Assembly (NCBI RefSeq): GCF_006007965.1
Contig: NZ_CP040748.1
Location: 3,038,001-3,102,000 of the forward strand
Length of the DNA stretch: 64,000 nt
Direction: 5' to 3'
DNA from: Nocardioides jishulii
Lineage (GTDB): Bacteria; Actinomycetota; Actinomycetes; Propionibacteriales; Nocardioidaceae
This document shows, one piece after another, positions 35,667 to 42,744 of this stretch (positions within the stretch are counted from its first letter, which is position 1; each line of letters starts with the position of its first letter). The notes beneath the pieces were generated by a model that made no database searches, was not told the DNA's origin, and saw nothing but the letters and a program-made list of their open reading frames with translations. Position numbers and translations under genes: made by a program.

Positions 35667-36085
35667 GCCTGCTCCTCCGCCGCTTCCTGGTCGGCCTCGC
35701 CCCGGTGGACCAACGTGGCGCTCGCTGTGCAGACCAGCTCGCCGTCGGCGTCGGTGACCGTGCTCAGGGTGCCGATGATGTCGTTGCCACCGATCTGGCG
35801 CAGGCGGGAGACCTCGAGCGTGGCGACCAGGGTGTCGCCGGCGACGACGGGGCGCGCGTACGTGAAGCGCTGCTCGCCGTGGACGATGCGGTGCAGCGGG
35901 ACCTGCTCGGCGTCGAGGAACGTCTGCATGGCCTCGAAGGCCAGGACGATCGGGTAGGTCGGCGGTGCCACCTGCGCGGGGGCGCCCCCCGCGGCGGCGG
36001 CGAAGGCCGCGATCGACTCAGGGGTGACGTGGTGCTCGGAGGTCGCCGGGAAGCTCCGGCCGACGAGCGAGGAGTCGAGGGTCAT
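35663..36085 (-). CDS. HadA-like MaoC-family protein
   Basis: 140 residues. Hot-dog fold with no D-x4-H hydratase dyad, as known for HadA, the substrate-binding partner of HadB. LVGRSFPATSEHHVTPESIAAFA and IVLAFEAMQTFL are typical. Leaderless: TATTTT lies 7 nt before the ATG at 36085, just past the rpmG terminator stem. Confidence 0.83.
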   Translation of the reverse strand: MTLDSSLVGRSFPATSEHHVTPESIAAFAAAAGGAPAQVAPPTYPIVLAFEAMQTFLDAEQVPLHRIVHGEQRFTYARPVVAGDTLVATLEVSRLRQIGGNDIIGTLSTVTDADGELVCTASATLVHRGEADQEAAEEQA

Positions 36086-36092
36086 GGCGTCC

Positions 36093-36098
36093 AAAATA
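36093..36098 (-). promoter_or_regulatory. -10 box TATTTT of the hadA-like gene
   Basis: TATTTT on the minus strand, 7 nt from the ATG at 36085. It also serves as the U-tract of the rpmG terminator. Confidence 0.55.
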
Positions 36099-36102
36099 GC
36101 GA

Positions 36103-36133
36103 CAGACCCACCCGAGCACGTCGGGCGGGTCTG
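36103..36133 (-). terminator. rpmG terminator
   Basis: 13-bp stem CAGACCCGCCCGA/TCGGGTGGGTCTG (one wobble), loop CGTGC, then TCGCTATTTT. Confidence 0.75.
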
Positions 36134-36152
36134 TGCGGGAAGTCTGTTCGCG

Positions 36153-36323
36153 TCAGCGGGTCTCGCGGTGCGCGGTGTGCTTGCGGCAGCGCGGGCAGAA
36201 CTTGGACATCTCCATACGGTCGGGGTCGTTCCGACGGTTCTTCTTGGTGATGTAGTTGCGGTCCTTGCAGTCCACGCACGCAAGGGTGATCTTGGGGCGA
36301 ACGTCAGAGCTCTTGCTGGCCAC
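36153..36323 (-). CDS. rpmG: Ribosomal protein L33, zinc-binding form
   Basis: 56 residues starting [16 protein letters not shown]; two CxxC knuckles (C16/C19 and C43/C46) bind zinc, so this is the C+ form. It sits under tRNA-Thr and tRNA-Met, the same order I know from Mycobacterium. AAGGA lies upstream of the GTG at 36323. Confidence 0.95.
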   Translation of the reverse strand: MASKSSDVRPKITLACVDCKDRNYITKKNRRNDPDRMEMSKFCPRCRKHTAHRETR

Positions 36324-36395
36324 GGGAAGTCCTTAGTCGAATGCTTGGTGTGATGCCTTTGCCGATGCTACCGGCTTGATGGGGATCAGGCTTCG

Positions 36396-36469
36396 TAGCG
36401 AGGGCGGGACTCGAACCCGCGACACCACGATTATGAGTCGTGTGCTCTAACCACCTGAGCTACCCCGCC
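36396..36469 (-). tRNA. metT: tRNA-Met (CAT), elongator type
   Basis: Anticodon stem CACGA/TCGTG with loop CTCATAA. The acceptor stem includes a G1-U72 pair. The stem lacks the GGG/CCC signature of initiator tRNA, so it is an elongator. Confidence 0.92.
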
Positions 36470-36483
36470 ACCGGAAGAGCGCC

Positions 36484-36499
36484 ACCCCGGCGACGGGGT
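36484..36499. repeat. Short stem between tRNAs
   Basis: ACCCCG-GCGA-CGGGGT, a 6-bp stem between tRNA-Thr and tRNA-Met; probably a processing element. Confidence 0.35.
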
Positions 36500-36515
36500 G
36501 GAGACTCGTTCCCAG

Positions 36516-36588
36516 AGCCCCTTTACGGAATCGAACCGTAGACCTTCTCCTTACCATGGAGACGCTCTGCCGACTGAGCTAAAGGGGC
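36516..36588 (-). tRNA. thrT: tRNA-Thr (GGT)
   Basis: Acceptor GCCCCTT/AAGGGGC, anticodon stem TCTCC/GGAGA, loop ATGGTAA with GGT; discriminator U. Confidence 0.95.
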
Positions 36589-36599
36589 AACGAGGAAGA

Positions 36600-36627
36600 A
36601 GATTACACAGGTCCTAGCACCGCGCAA
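36600..36627 (-). promoter_or_regulatory. Promoter of the tRNA-Thr/tRNA-Met/rpmG unit
   Basis: -35 TTGCGC (36622-36627), 16-bp spacer, -10 TAATCT (36600-36605), 11 nt upstream of tRNA-Thr. Confidence 0.55.
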
Positions 36628-36671
36628 AATCGCCCCCCACCCATGGGACGCGGGCAGGCCTTCTGCGCTGG

Positions 36672-38072
36672 TCAGGCCCCGATTCGCGGCCACGGGTGAG
36701 CCTCCTCGAGTTGCAGCGCCAGACCGAGCAGCAGCGCCTCGCTGCCCCATCCACCGCAGAGCTGCATGCCCTGGGGAAGCCCCGACGCGGTCCTCGCCAG
36801 CGGCAGGCTCACCGCCGGGTCTCCGGTCGCGTTCTGCAGCGGGGTGAAGGCGACCCAGTCCATCAACCGGTCGATGACCTCCTCGTAGGGGCGCGTGGGG
36901 TCGAGGTGCCCCACCTTCGGCGTCTCGGTGGCCAGCGTCGGGGTGAGCGTCACGTCGTACGCCGCGAAGTGGCGCCGCGACGACTGCTGGGAGGCGCCCA
37001 TCGCCGCGATCGCGGCGGGGAGCCTGGCGATGTTGCGTCGGCAGTGACGCGCCAGCCCCAGGGTGAGGTTGTCGAGCTTGGTGGGGTCCCACGACCCGCG
37101 GTGGGCGCGCGGTCCGGTCCGCACGAGGTACATGGCGAGCATCGACCAGTAGAGGAGGAAGGAGTCGGCGAACCAGTCCGGCACCGGGGGGTCGACCTCC
37201 TCCACGTGGTGGCCCAGTGCCTCGAGCCGGGCGGCGGTGTCGAGGGTCAGCTGGCGCACCTCGGGGGTCGCCTCGCGCCCGATGCCGGCGGTGACGACGG
37301 CGATCCGCAGCGGTCGGTCGACCGGACGGGTGACGTCGCCCACGGCGGGCAGCCGCGGATCGCGGTAGACCTTCTCGGCCTCCCTCAGGAACGCGGCGGT
37401 GTCGCGCACGGAGCGGGTCAGGACGCCGTCGGCCACGATGCGTACGGGCATCTGGCGGGTGAACGCGTCGGAGGGCACCCGACCGCGCGTGGGCTTGAGC
37501 CCGACGAGACCGTTGACCGCGGCGGGGATCCGGATCGATCCGCCTCCGTCGTTGCCGTGGGCCAGGGGCACCGCCCCGGTCGCCACCAACGCCCCGGCAC
37601 CCGAGGACGAGGCGCCCGCGTAGTGGTCGCGGCGCCAGGGGTTGCGCACCGGCCCTTGACGGGGGTGGTCGCAGGCTCCGGAGAAGCCGAACTCGGAGAG
37701 CCGGGTCTTGGCGACGCTGACCGTGCCGAGCCGGTGGAAGAGACGCGCGACGTCACCGTTGACCGGGCTGGGCGGGGCGACGAACGCGTCGGTGCCCTCC
37801 TGGGTGGGCAGGCCGCGGACGTCGACGTTGTCCTTGAGCACCATCGGCAGGCCGGCGAACCAACCCCGTCGCCCCCCGCTCGCGCGGACTCGCGCGCGTC
37901 CGTAGTCGCGGACGGCGACAGCGCCGAGCGCGCCGTCGACGGACTCGATGCGGGCGATCGATGCCTCGACGAGCTCGCTGGACGAGACCTCGCCGCGCTG
38001 CAGGCGGGTGACCAGTCCGACCGCGTCGTCCGTGCCGAGGGCGTCGTCGGTGAAGGCGTGGATGGGCTCCAT
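36672..38072 (-). CDS. Amidase-signature enzyme
   Basis: 466 residues. The Ser-cisSer-Lys triad is visible as VLKDN (K80), AGASSSGAGAL and the nucleophile block GNDGGGSIRIPA (S about 179). These enzymes hydrolyse carboxamides or act as GatA-like subunits; no GatB/C is nearby, so a free amidase is likely. TAGGGT lies 6 nt before the ATG (leaderless). Confidence 0.9.
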   Translation of the reverse strand: MEPIHAFTDDALGTDDAVGLVTRLQRGEVSSSELVEASIARIESVDGALGAVAVRDYGRARVRASGGRRGWFAGLPMVLKDNVDVRGLPTQEGTDAFVAPPSPVNGDVARLFHRLGTVSVAKTRLSEFGFSGACDHPRQGPVRNPWRRDHYAGASSSGAGALVATGAVPLAHGNDGGGSIRIPAAVNGLVGLKPTRGRVPSDAFTRQMPVRIVADGVLTRSVRDTAAFLREAEKVYRDPRLPAVGDVTRPVDRPLRIAVVTAGIGREATPEVRQLTLDTAARLEALGHHVEEVDPPVPDWFADSFLLYWSMLAMYLVRTGPRAHRGSWDPTKLDNLTLGLARHCRRNIARLPAAIAAMGASQQSSRRHFAAYDVTLTPTLATETPKVGHLDPTRPYEEVIDRLMDWVAFTPLQNATGDPAVSLPLARTASGLPQGMQLCGGWGSEALLLGLALQLEEAHPWPRIGA

Positions 38073-38081
38073 CCCGGCACC

Positions 38082-38537
38082 CTAGTGAGTCAGGTGACCT
38101 GACGGGAAGGAGTCGCGAACCCGCTGGATCACCTCAGTGGTCGAAATCCCTGGCGTGCGCGGCACGCACTCGAGCTTGCCGGCGGCGACGGCAGCGCCGT
38201 AGACCTGCTCGGCGGCCTCGGGCGTGAGGTCGTCACCGTGGACCACCAGGTCGATCTCGTGCTCGGCGAGGAACTGGGCGTCGACCTCGAACGGGGCGTC
38301 CGGCACCACCTCGTCCACGTGACGGCACGCCTCGATCACCGCCACGCGTTCGGCCAGGGTCATGATCGGCCGTCGCTTGTACGAGGCAGCCGTCTCGTCG
38401 GAGAGGACACCGACGACCAGCCACTGCCCGCGGCTCCTGGCGGCTCGCAAGAGCTCGACGTGTCCCGCGTGGAACAGGTCGCCGACCATGTCGACGTAGA
38501 CCCTCGCGGGTGAGGCGGTTGCGTCCGGGACGTCCAT
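38082..38537 (-). CDS. Cytidylyltransferase-family protein (TagD/PCYT2-like)
   Basis: 151 residues. HXGH nucleotidyl-transferase motif (H23-A-G-H26) and RTPGISTTEVIQ, the RTEGISTT-type signature of glycerol-3-phosphate/ethanolamine-phosphate cytidylyltransferases. It probably makes a CDP-alcohol for envelope or phospholipid synthesis; the substrate is unknown. It ends 10 nt upstream of the amidase start. A -10 like CATGAT lies 6 nt before the ATG at 38537. Confidence 0.85.
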   Translation of the reverse strand: MDVPDATASPARVYVDMVGDLFHAGHVELLRAARSRGQWLVVGVLSDETAASYKRRPIMTLAERVAVIEACRHVDEVVPDAPFEVDAQFLAEHEIDLVVHGDDLTPEAAEQVYGAAVAAGKLECVPRTPGISTTEVIQRVRDSFPSGHLTH

Positions 38538-38616
38538 TCCTCGATCATGCCGAACCTGTGGCGGCAGCACCTTCCGCGCGGTCAAAAGTGTCGGCGGGCA
38601 CTGGTTGAGTTGATCC

Positions 38617-39954
38617 ATGGAAGCCGCCGCCCGCCCCGTCGACTCAGCCACTGCCGCAGAGTTGCTGCGCGAGCTCGGTGTGCACCGGCGGTTGGTCGCT
38701 GAGGCGGAGGCTGCCGAGCTCGAGCTCGTGTACGCGTGGGCGATCAGCCACCCGGCGCTCGGTGAGGGTGGCGCGCTGTCGGCCGATGAGTTTCTGGGCG
38801 GCGCCGGTACGCCGGGAGTCGCGGCCTTCACCGCCGAACCGTTGGCGGGAGTCCTGCGGGTGTCGCCGGCGTCGGCTCAGGCGTTGTTGGCCGACACCGT
38901 GGACCTGGTGCACCGGCTGCCTCGCTTGTGGGACCAGGTGCAGTCACTCGAGGTGCCCGTGTGGAAGGCACGACGGATCGCGACCGCCACCCGGTCGCTG
39001 TCGCTGGCGGCAGCCCGGTGGGTCGACCGGCAGCTGATCGGGGCAGCGGGGTCCATCGGTGCCGCGGCCTTGGACCGGTTGATCGCGCTCGCGGTCGCCC
39101 GCGTCGACCCCGAGGGCCAGAAGGACCGGGAGGCCGCGGCACGGTCGCGGTGGGACGTGGAGCTGACGCACCGGCGGGACTGGGCCGGGACCTCGGAGCT
39201 GCGAGCGGTCGGCGACACCGTCGCGCTCGGCGAGGTGATGGACCGGATCAACGCCGACGCCAACGCGTTGGCTGGTGCAGGTGACGACGACGCGGTGGGC
39301 GCCAGGCGGGTCAAGGCACTGGTGTCGCTGGCCCGTGAGGGTGTCGACCAGTTGGCGTTCGGGTTCGCCCGCGAAGACGTCGCGTCCTCGAAGGCTCGCA
39401 CCAGCGCCCCGAGGCAGGCCATCAAGCTGTACGTCCACGCATCGCTGGCGGACCTGGCCACGCTCTCGGCGGGCTCGGGCGAGGTGGCGGTGGCGGAGGT
39501 CGAGGGCTTCGGACCCATCACGTCTGACCTGGTGAAGCAGTGGCTGGGCGTCACGAAGGTGACCGTCACCCCGGTCCTCGACCTGGCCGACAACCCGTGG
39601 TCCCCGCGGCACGACCCGCCGCCACGGATGCGGGACCAGGTCGTGCTGCGGCACCGCGGCTGCGTCTTCCCGTTCTGCGGACGCGACGCCCGCTCCGGCG
39701 ACCTCGACCACGTGATGCCCTGGGACCCGAATCACCCGACAGAGCCGGGGACCACGCCGGACAACCTCGCCCCACTCTGCCGACGTCACCACCGCGCCAA
39801 GACAAACGGTCGCTGGCGCTACGTCGTACTCACTGATCCCGCGACCGACCCCACCGACAGGCCGGGTCACCCGCCCGAGCACCTCTGGACCGGCCCCCAC
39901 GGGCAGACCTTCCTCGTCACCGGCGGCAGGACCGTCGCGCTCGGCGAGCCCTGA
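38617..39954 (+). CDS. DUF222/13E12-type HNH endonuclease
   Basis: 445 residues. A long helical DUF222 part (residues ~1-330) is followed by an HNH module: CVFPFCGRDA, DLDHV and NLAPLCRRHHRAKT, with both zinc Cys pairs. The 13E12 family is repeated in many actinobacterial genomes and is often tied to mobile or repeat DNA. No terminal repeats are seen here. Near-leaderless start (TTGAGT 6 nt upstream). Divergent from the cytidylyltransferase gene. Confidence 0.88.
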   Translation: MEAAARPVDSATAAELLRELGVHRRLVAEAEAAELELVYAWAISHPALGEGGALSADEFLGGAGTPGVAAFTAEPLAGVLRVSPASAQALLADTVDLVHRLPRLWDQVQSLEVPVWKARRIATATRSLSLAAARWVDRQLIGAAGSIGAAALDRLIALAVARVDPEGQKDREAAARSRWDVELTHRRDWAGTSELRAVGDTVALGEVMDRINADANALAGAGDDDAVGARRVKALVSLAREGVDQLAFGFAREDVASSKARTSAPRQAIKLYVHASLADLATLSAGSGEVAVAEVEGFGPITSDLVKQWLGVTKVTVTPVLDLADNPWSPRHDPPPRMRDQVVLRHRGCVFPFCGRDARSGDLDHVMPWDPNHPTEPGTTPDNLAPLCRRHHRAKTNGRWRYVVLTDPATDPTDRPGHPPEHLWTGPHGQTFLVTGGRTVALGEP

Positions 39955-39980
39955 CGTACCGCGCGCCCTCCAGGGCTCTT

Positions 39981-40679
39981 TCAGAGCGCCAGCACCCACA
40001 GCACCAGCGGCAGCAACACGCTCGTGGCCAGCGCGGTGAGCCCCATCGACAGACCCGAGAAGGCGCCTTCGGTCTCGTCCTCGAGCAAGGCCCGCGAGGT
40101 CCCGATGCCATGCGAGGCAGCACCCATCGCCAGGCCACGGGCGCGGCGGTCGCGCACCCGCAGCAGCGTCAGCACCGTCGGGCCGAGCACCGCGCCGAGG
40201 ATGCCGGCGACGATCGTGACGATCGCGGTCACCGGGGGCAGTCCCCCGGCCTGCTCGGCCAGCGCGATCGAGACCGGCGTGGTGGCCGCCTTCGGCGCCA
40301 TGGTGACGGCCAACGTCTCGCTCCCACCCAGCAGCAGGATCAGGGCGTACGCGGTGGCGATGGAGACCGCGGCCCCCAGCGGGATGGCGACCAGCATCGG
40401 CGCGACGACCCCGCGCATCCGGCGGGTCTGACGGTGCAGCGGCACGGCCAGCGCGACGGTGGCCGGACCGAGCCAGAAGCTGATCAGGAGCGCACTGTCG
40501 GCGTACGTCGGGTAGTCGACGTCGAGCAGCGTGATCCCGAGGGCGGTGCCGGCGATCGCGACCACGACCGGTTGCGCCGCTGGGTGGTAGCGGCTGGCCC
40601 GCCGCAGCCACAGCCCGAGCTGGTAGCTGAGCAGCGTCAGCAGGACCAGCGCCAACGGTGAAGTGAGGGCGTCAGGCAT
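39981..40679 (-). CDS. lrgB: LrgB/YohK-type membrane protein
   Basis: 232 residues with about six to seven membrane helices. ISFWLGPATVALAVPLHRQ and MAPKAATTPVSIALAEQ are family signatures. LrgB pairs with LrgA/CidA in controlling murein hydrolase activity or metabolite (e.g. pyruvate) transport. It overlaps lrgA by 8 nt. Confidence 0.87.
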   Translation of the reverse strand: MPDALTSPLALVLLTLLSYQLGLWLRRASRYHPAAQPVVVAIAGTALGITLLDVDYPTYADSALLISFWLGPATVALAVPLHRQTRRMRGVVAPMLVAIPLGAAVSIATAYALILLLGGSETLAVTMAPKAATTPVSIALAEQAGGLPPVTAIVTIVAGILGAVLGPTVLTLLRVRDRRARGLAMGAASHGIGTSRALLEDETEGAFSGLSMGLTALATSVLLPLVLWVLAL

Positions 40680-41097
40680 CGGGCCCACCGCCATCGCCGG
40701 CCGATGCGGGAGGTGGCGCGGTGGGCGGCCCAGCGGACGGCAGGGTGGCCGCCTCAGCGTGCTCCCTGCCCCAGACCTGGACGACCCAGCCGACCAGCGC
40801 CAGACCGGCCAGCCACGACCCGGCCAGGGCGACCCCGATCGGCAGCGCATCGTCGCGCAGCAACGCTGCGTAGGCGACGATGCCGACGCCGGCCGGGACG
40901 AAGAAGAGCTGCAGGTGCTTCAGCAGCCCGTCGGCCGCCCGGACCACGCCGGACTCCTTCGAGGGACGGCGCCACTGGAGCCAACCGAAGAGGAGCACCA
41001 TCCCGACCACCGGGCCGGGCACCGGCAGGTGCGCCACGTCGACCAGCAGCTCCCCCACCACCTGGCACAGCAGCAGGACGGTCAGGCCCCGGATCAT
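40672..41097 (-). CDS. lrgA: LrgA/CidA-type holin-like protein
   Basis: 141 residues, three to four helices; VGELLVDVAHLPVPGPVVGMVLLF and LFFVPAGVGIVAY are the LrgA/CidA motifs. It overlaps tag upstream (ATGA) and lrgB downstream: a tight three-gene operon. The C-terminal Pro/Ala-rich tail is low complexity. Confidence 0.87.
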   Translation of the reverse strand: MIRGLTVLLLCQVVGELLVDVAHLPVPGPVVGMVLLFGWLQWRRPSKESGVVRAADGLLKHLQLFFVPAGVGIVAYAALLRDDALPIGVALAGSWLAGLALVGWVVQVWGREHAEAATLPSAGPPTAPPPASAGDGGGPDA

Positions 41098-41684
41098 CGC
41101 TCTCCCCGACCCACCCGGGCACCGCGACGGTGGCAGTCGGGCAGGTGCGGGTCGAAGAGGCCGCCGGCCTCCATCAGGGCGTACATCGTGGTCGGCCCGA
41201 CGAAGGTGAAGCCACGTGCCTTCAGCGCCTTGGACAGAGCGACCGACTCCGCCGAGGTCGTCTCGGCCTGCGGCACCACCTCCCGGGTGGGCGCGTGAGA
41301 CAGGAGCAGCTCCTCCAGCCCCTCCCCGGAACGCAGGGCGACGACGGCACGCGCGTTGACCAGCGTCGCGTCGACCTTGCGGCGGTTGCGCACGATGCGG
41401 GCGTCGGCCATCAGGCGCTCGACGTCGGCCTCGGTGAAGGCCGCGACGACGTCGGCGTCGAAGTCGGCGAAGAGTTCACGGAAGGCCGGGCGCTTCGCCA
41501 GGATCGTGCGCCACGAGAGCCCCGACTGGAAGGCCTCGAGCGTCAGCCGCTCGAACCACCTCGCCTCGCCGTGGACCCGTACGCCCCACTCGGTGTCGTG
41601 GTAGTCGCGCATCAGCTCGTCACCCACGGCCCACGGGCAGCGCGCCAGACCGTCGTCACCGACCACGCTGGTGGGCAGGCTCAT
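41094..41684 (-). CDS. tag: DNA-3-methyladenine glycosylase I
   Basis: 196 residues. Removes 3-methyladenine from alkylated DNA. The zinc ligands match Tag: C16 and H29 (CPWAVGDELMRDYH) and a C-terminal HLPDC. Substrate pocket LEAFQSGLSW. The start has GGAG 4 nt upstream. Coupled to lrgAB by a 4-nt overlap. Confidence 0.93.
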   Translation of the reverse strand: MSLPTSVVGDDGLARCPWAVGDELMRDYHDTEWGVRVHGEARWFERLTLEAFQSGLSWRTILAKRPAFRELFADFDADVVAAFTEADVERLMADARIVRNRRKVDATLVNARAVVALRSGEGLEELLLSHAPTREVVPQAETTSAESVALSKALKARGFTFVGPTTMYALMEAGGLFDPHLPDCHRRGARVGRGER

Positions 41685-41747
41685 GGATCTCCGGCAATCA
41701 GGTCAGGACGGGCAGCTGGCACGGTCGGCGCTCGGCCCGGCGAGCGC

Positions 41748-42740
41748 TCAACTCCGTGGGCGCAACCGTACGCCCGGCATCGCCGGCGCCGGGATGGGAG
41801 GCAGGTGCTGTCCGTCCACCACGCCGAAACGCCCCGGAACGACCTCGGTGCTGTCGGTCACCAGGACGCCGTCGCGGTGCAGCTGGGCCTGCCACTCCTC
41901 GCGGGCAGCCACGACCTCCTCGTGGGTGCGGCCGACGAAGTTCCACCACATCAGGATCTCCTCGCCGAAGGGTGGGCCGCCGATCACGACGATCCGCGCC
42001 GCCCTCCCGGCGCGCAGGGTGACGCGCTGGTGGCCGGTGCCGAGGTAGAGCAGCTCGCCCGGCGCCACTTCCTCCTCGCCCACGCCAAGGCTGCCGGCGT
42101 CCAGCAGGATGCCGTGCTCGAAGGTCGGGTCCAGGTCGAGCACGAGGGCGGCGTCGTCGTCGAGCAGCAGCTCGGCACCCAGCAGCGGCGTGTGGGTGGT
42201 CACGGGCGAGGTGTCACCCAGCAGCGACCCGACGAAGACCCGAGCCTGCCAGCCCTCGCCGTCCAACGGCGTCGGCACGTGGTGCTCGAAGCCCGGTGCG
42301 ACGTCCTTTGCCCCGGCCGGCAGCGCCACCCACATCTGCACGCCGTGCAGCGCGTCGGTCTGCGGCGTGGAGACCTCGGAGTGGCTGATCCCGCGCCCGC
42401 CGGTCATCAGGTTGAACTCGCCGGGACGCACCATCGCGTGGACCCCGGTGGAGTCGCGGTGCTCGATCTCGCCGGTGAAGAGCCAGCTGACGGTCTGGAG
42501 CCCGATGTGCGGGTGCGGCGCGACGCTCATCCCGCCGGTCTCCGCCACCGGGTCGGGTCCGTAGTGGTCGACGAAGCACCAGGCACCGATCAACGACCGG
42601 TGCCGTGCGGGCAGCGTACGCCGCACCGTCATCGCACGAGGACCACCCAGCGGGACCTCGCGGGGCACGATCACCTCGACGGTCACGTCCTCGCCACAGG
42701 AGATGACCCGCTCGGCGGGGTGCGGGTCGGGGTTGGTCAC
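41748..42740 (-). CDS. Pirin-family cupin protein
   Basis: 330 residues, bicupin. The metal-binding motif PHPHIGLQTVSW and H-x-HSEVS (RGISHSEVS) are visible, and the N-terminal LGGPRAMTVRRTLP is the pirin signature. Some pirins have quercetinase-like activity; the role here is unknown. The GTG at 42740 lies 4 nt after the upstream oxidoreductase stop, with GAGGTG as ribosome site: an operon pair. Confidence 0.9.
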   Translation of the reverse strand: MTNPDPHPAERVISCGEDVTVEVIVPREVPLGGPRAMTVRRTLPARHRSLIGAWCFVDHYGPDPVAETGGMSVAPHPHIGLQTVSWLFTGEIEHRDSTGVHAMVRPGEFNLMTGGRGISHSEVSTPQTDALHGVQMWVALPAGAKDVAPGFEHHVPTPLDGEGWQARVFVGSLLGDTSPVTTHTPLLGAELLLDDDAALVLDLDPTFEHGILLDAGSLGVGEEEVAPGELLYLGTGHQRVTLRAGRAARIVVIGGPPFGEEILMWWNFVGRTHEEVVAAREEWQAQLHRDGVLVTDSTEVVPGRFGVVDGQHLPPIPAPAMPGVRLRPRS

Positions 42741-42744
42741 GCGC

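Noticed and set aside
36396..36469. Initiator tRNA-Met
   Set aside because: No GGG/CCC pairs in the anticodon stem; elongator pattern.
38617..39954. Complete mobile element around the HNH gene
   Set aside because: No terminal repeats, target duplications or integrase were seen.
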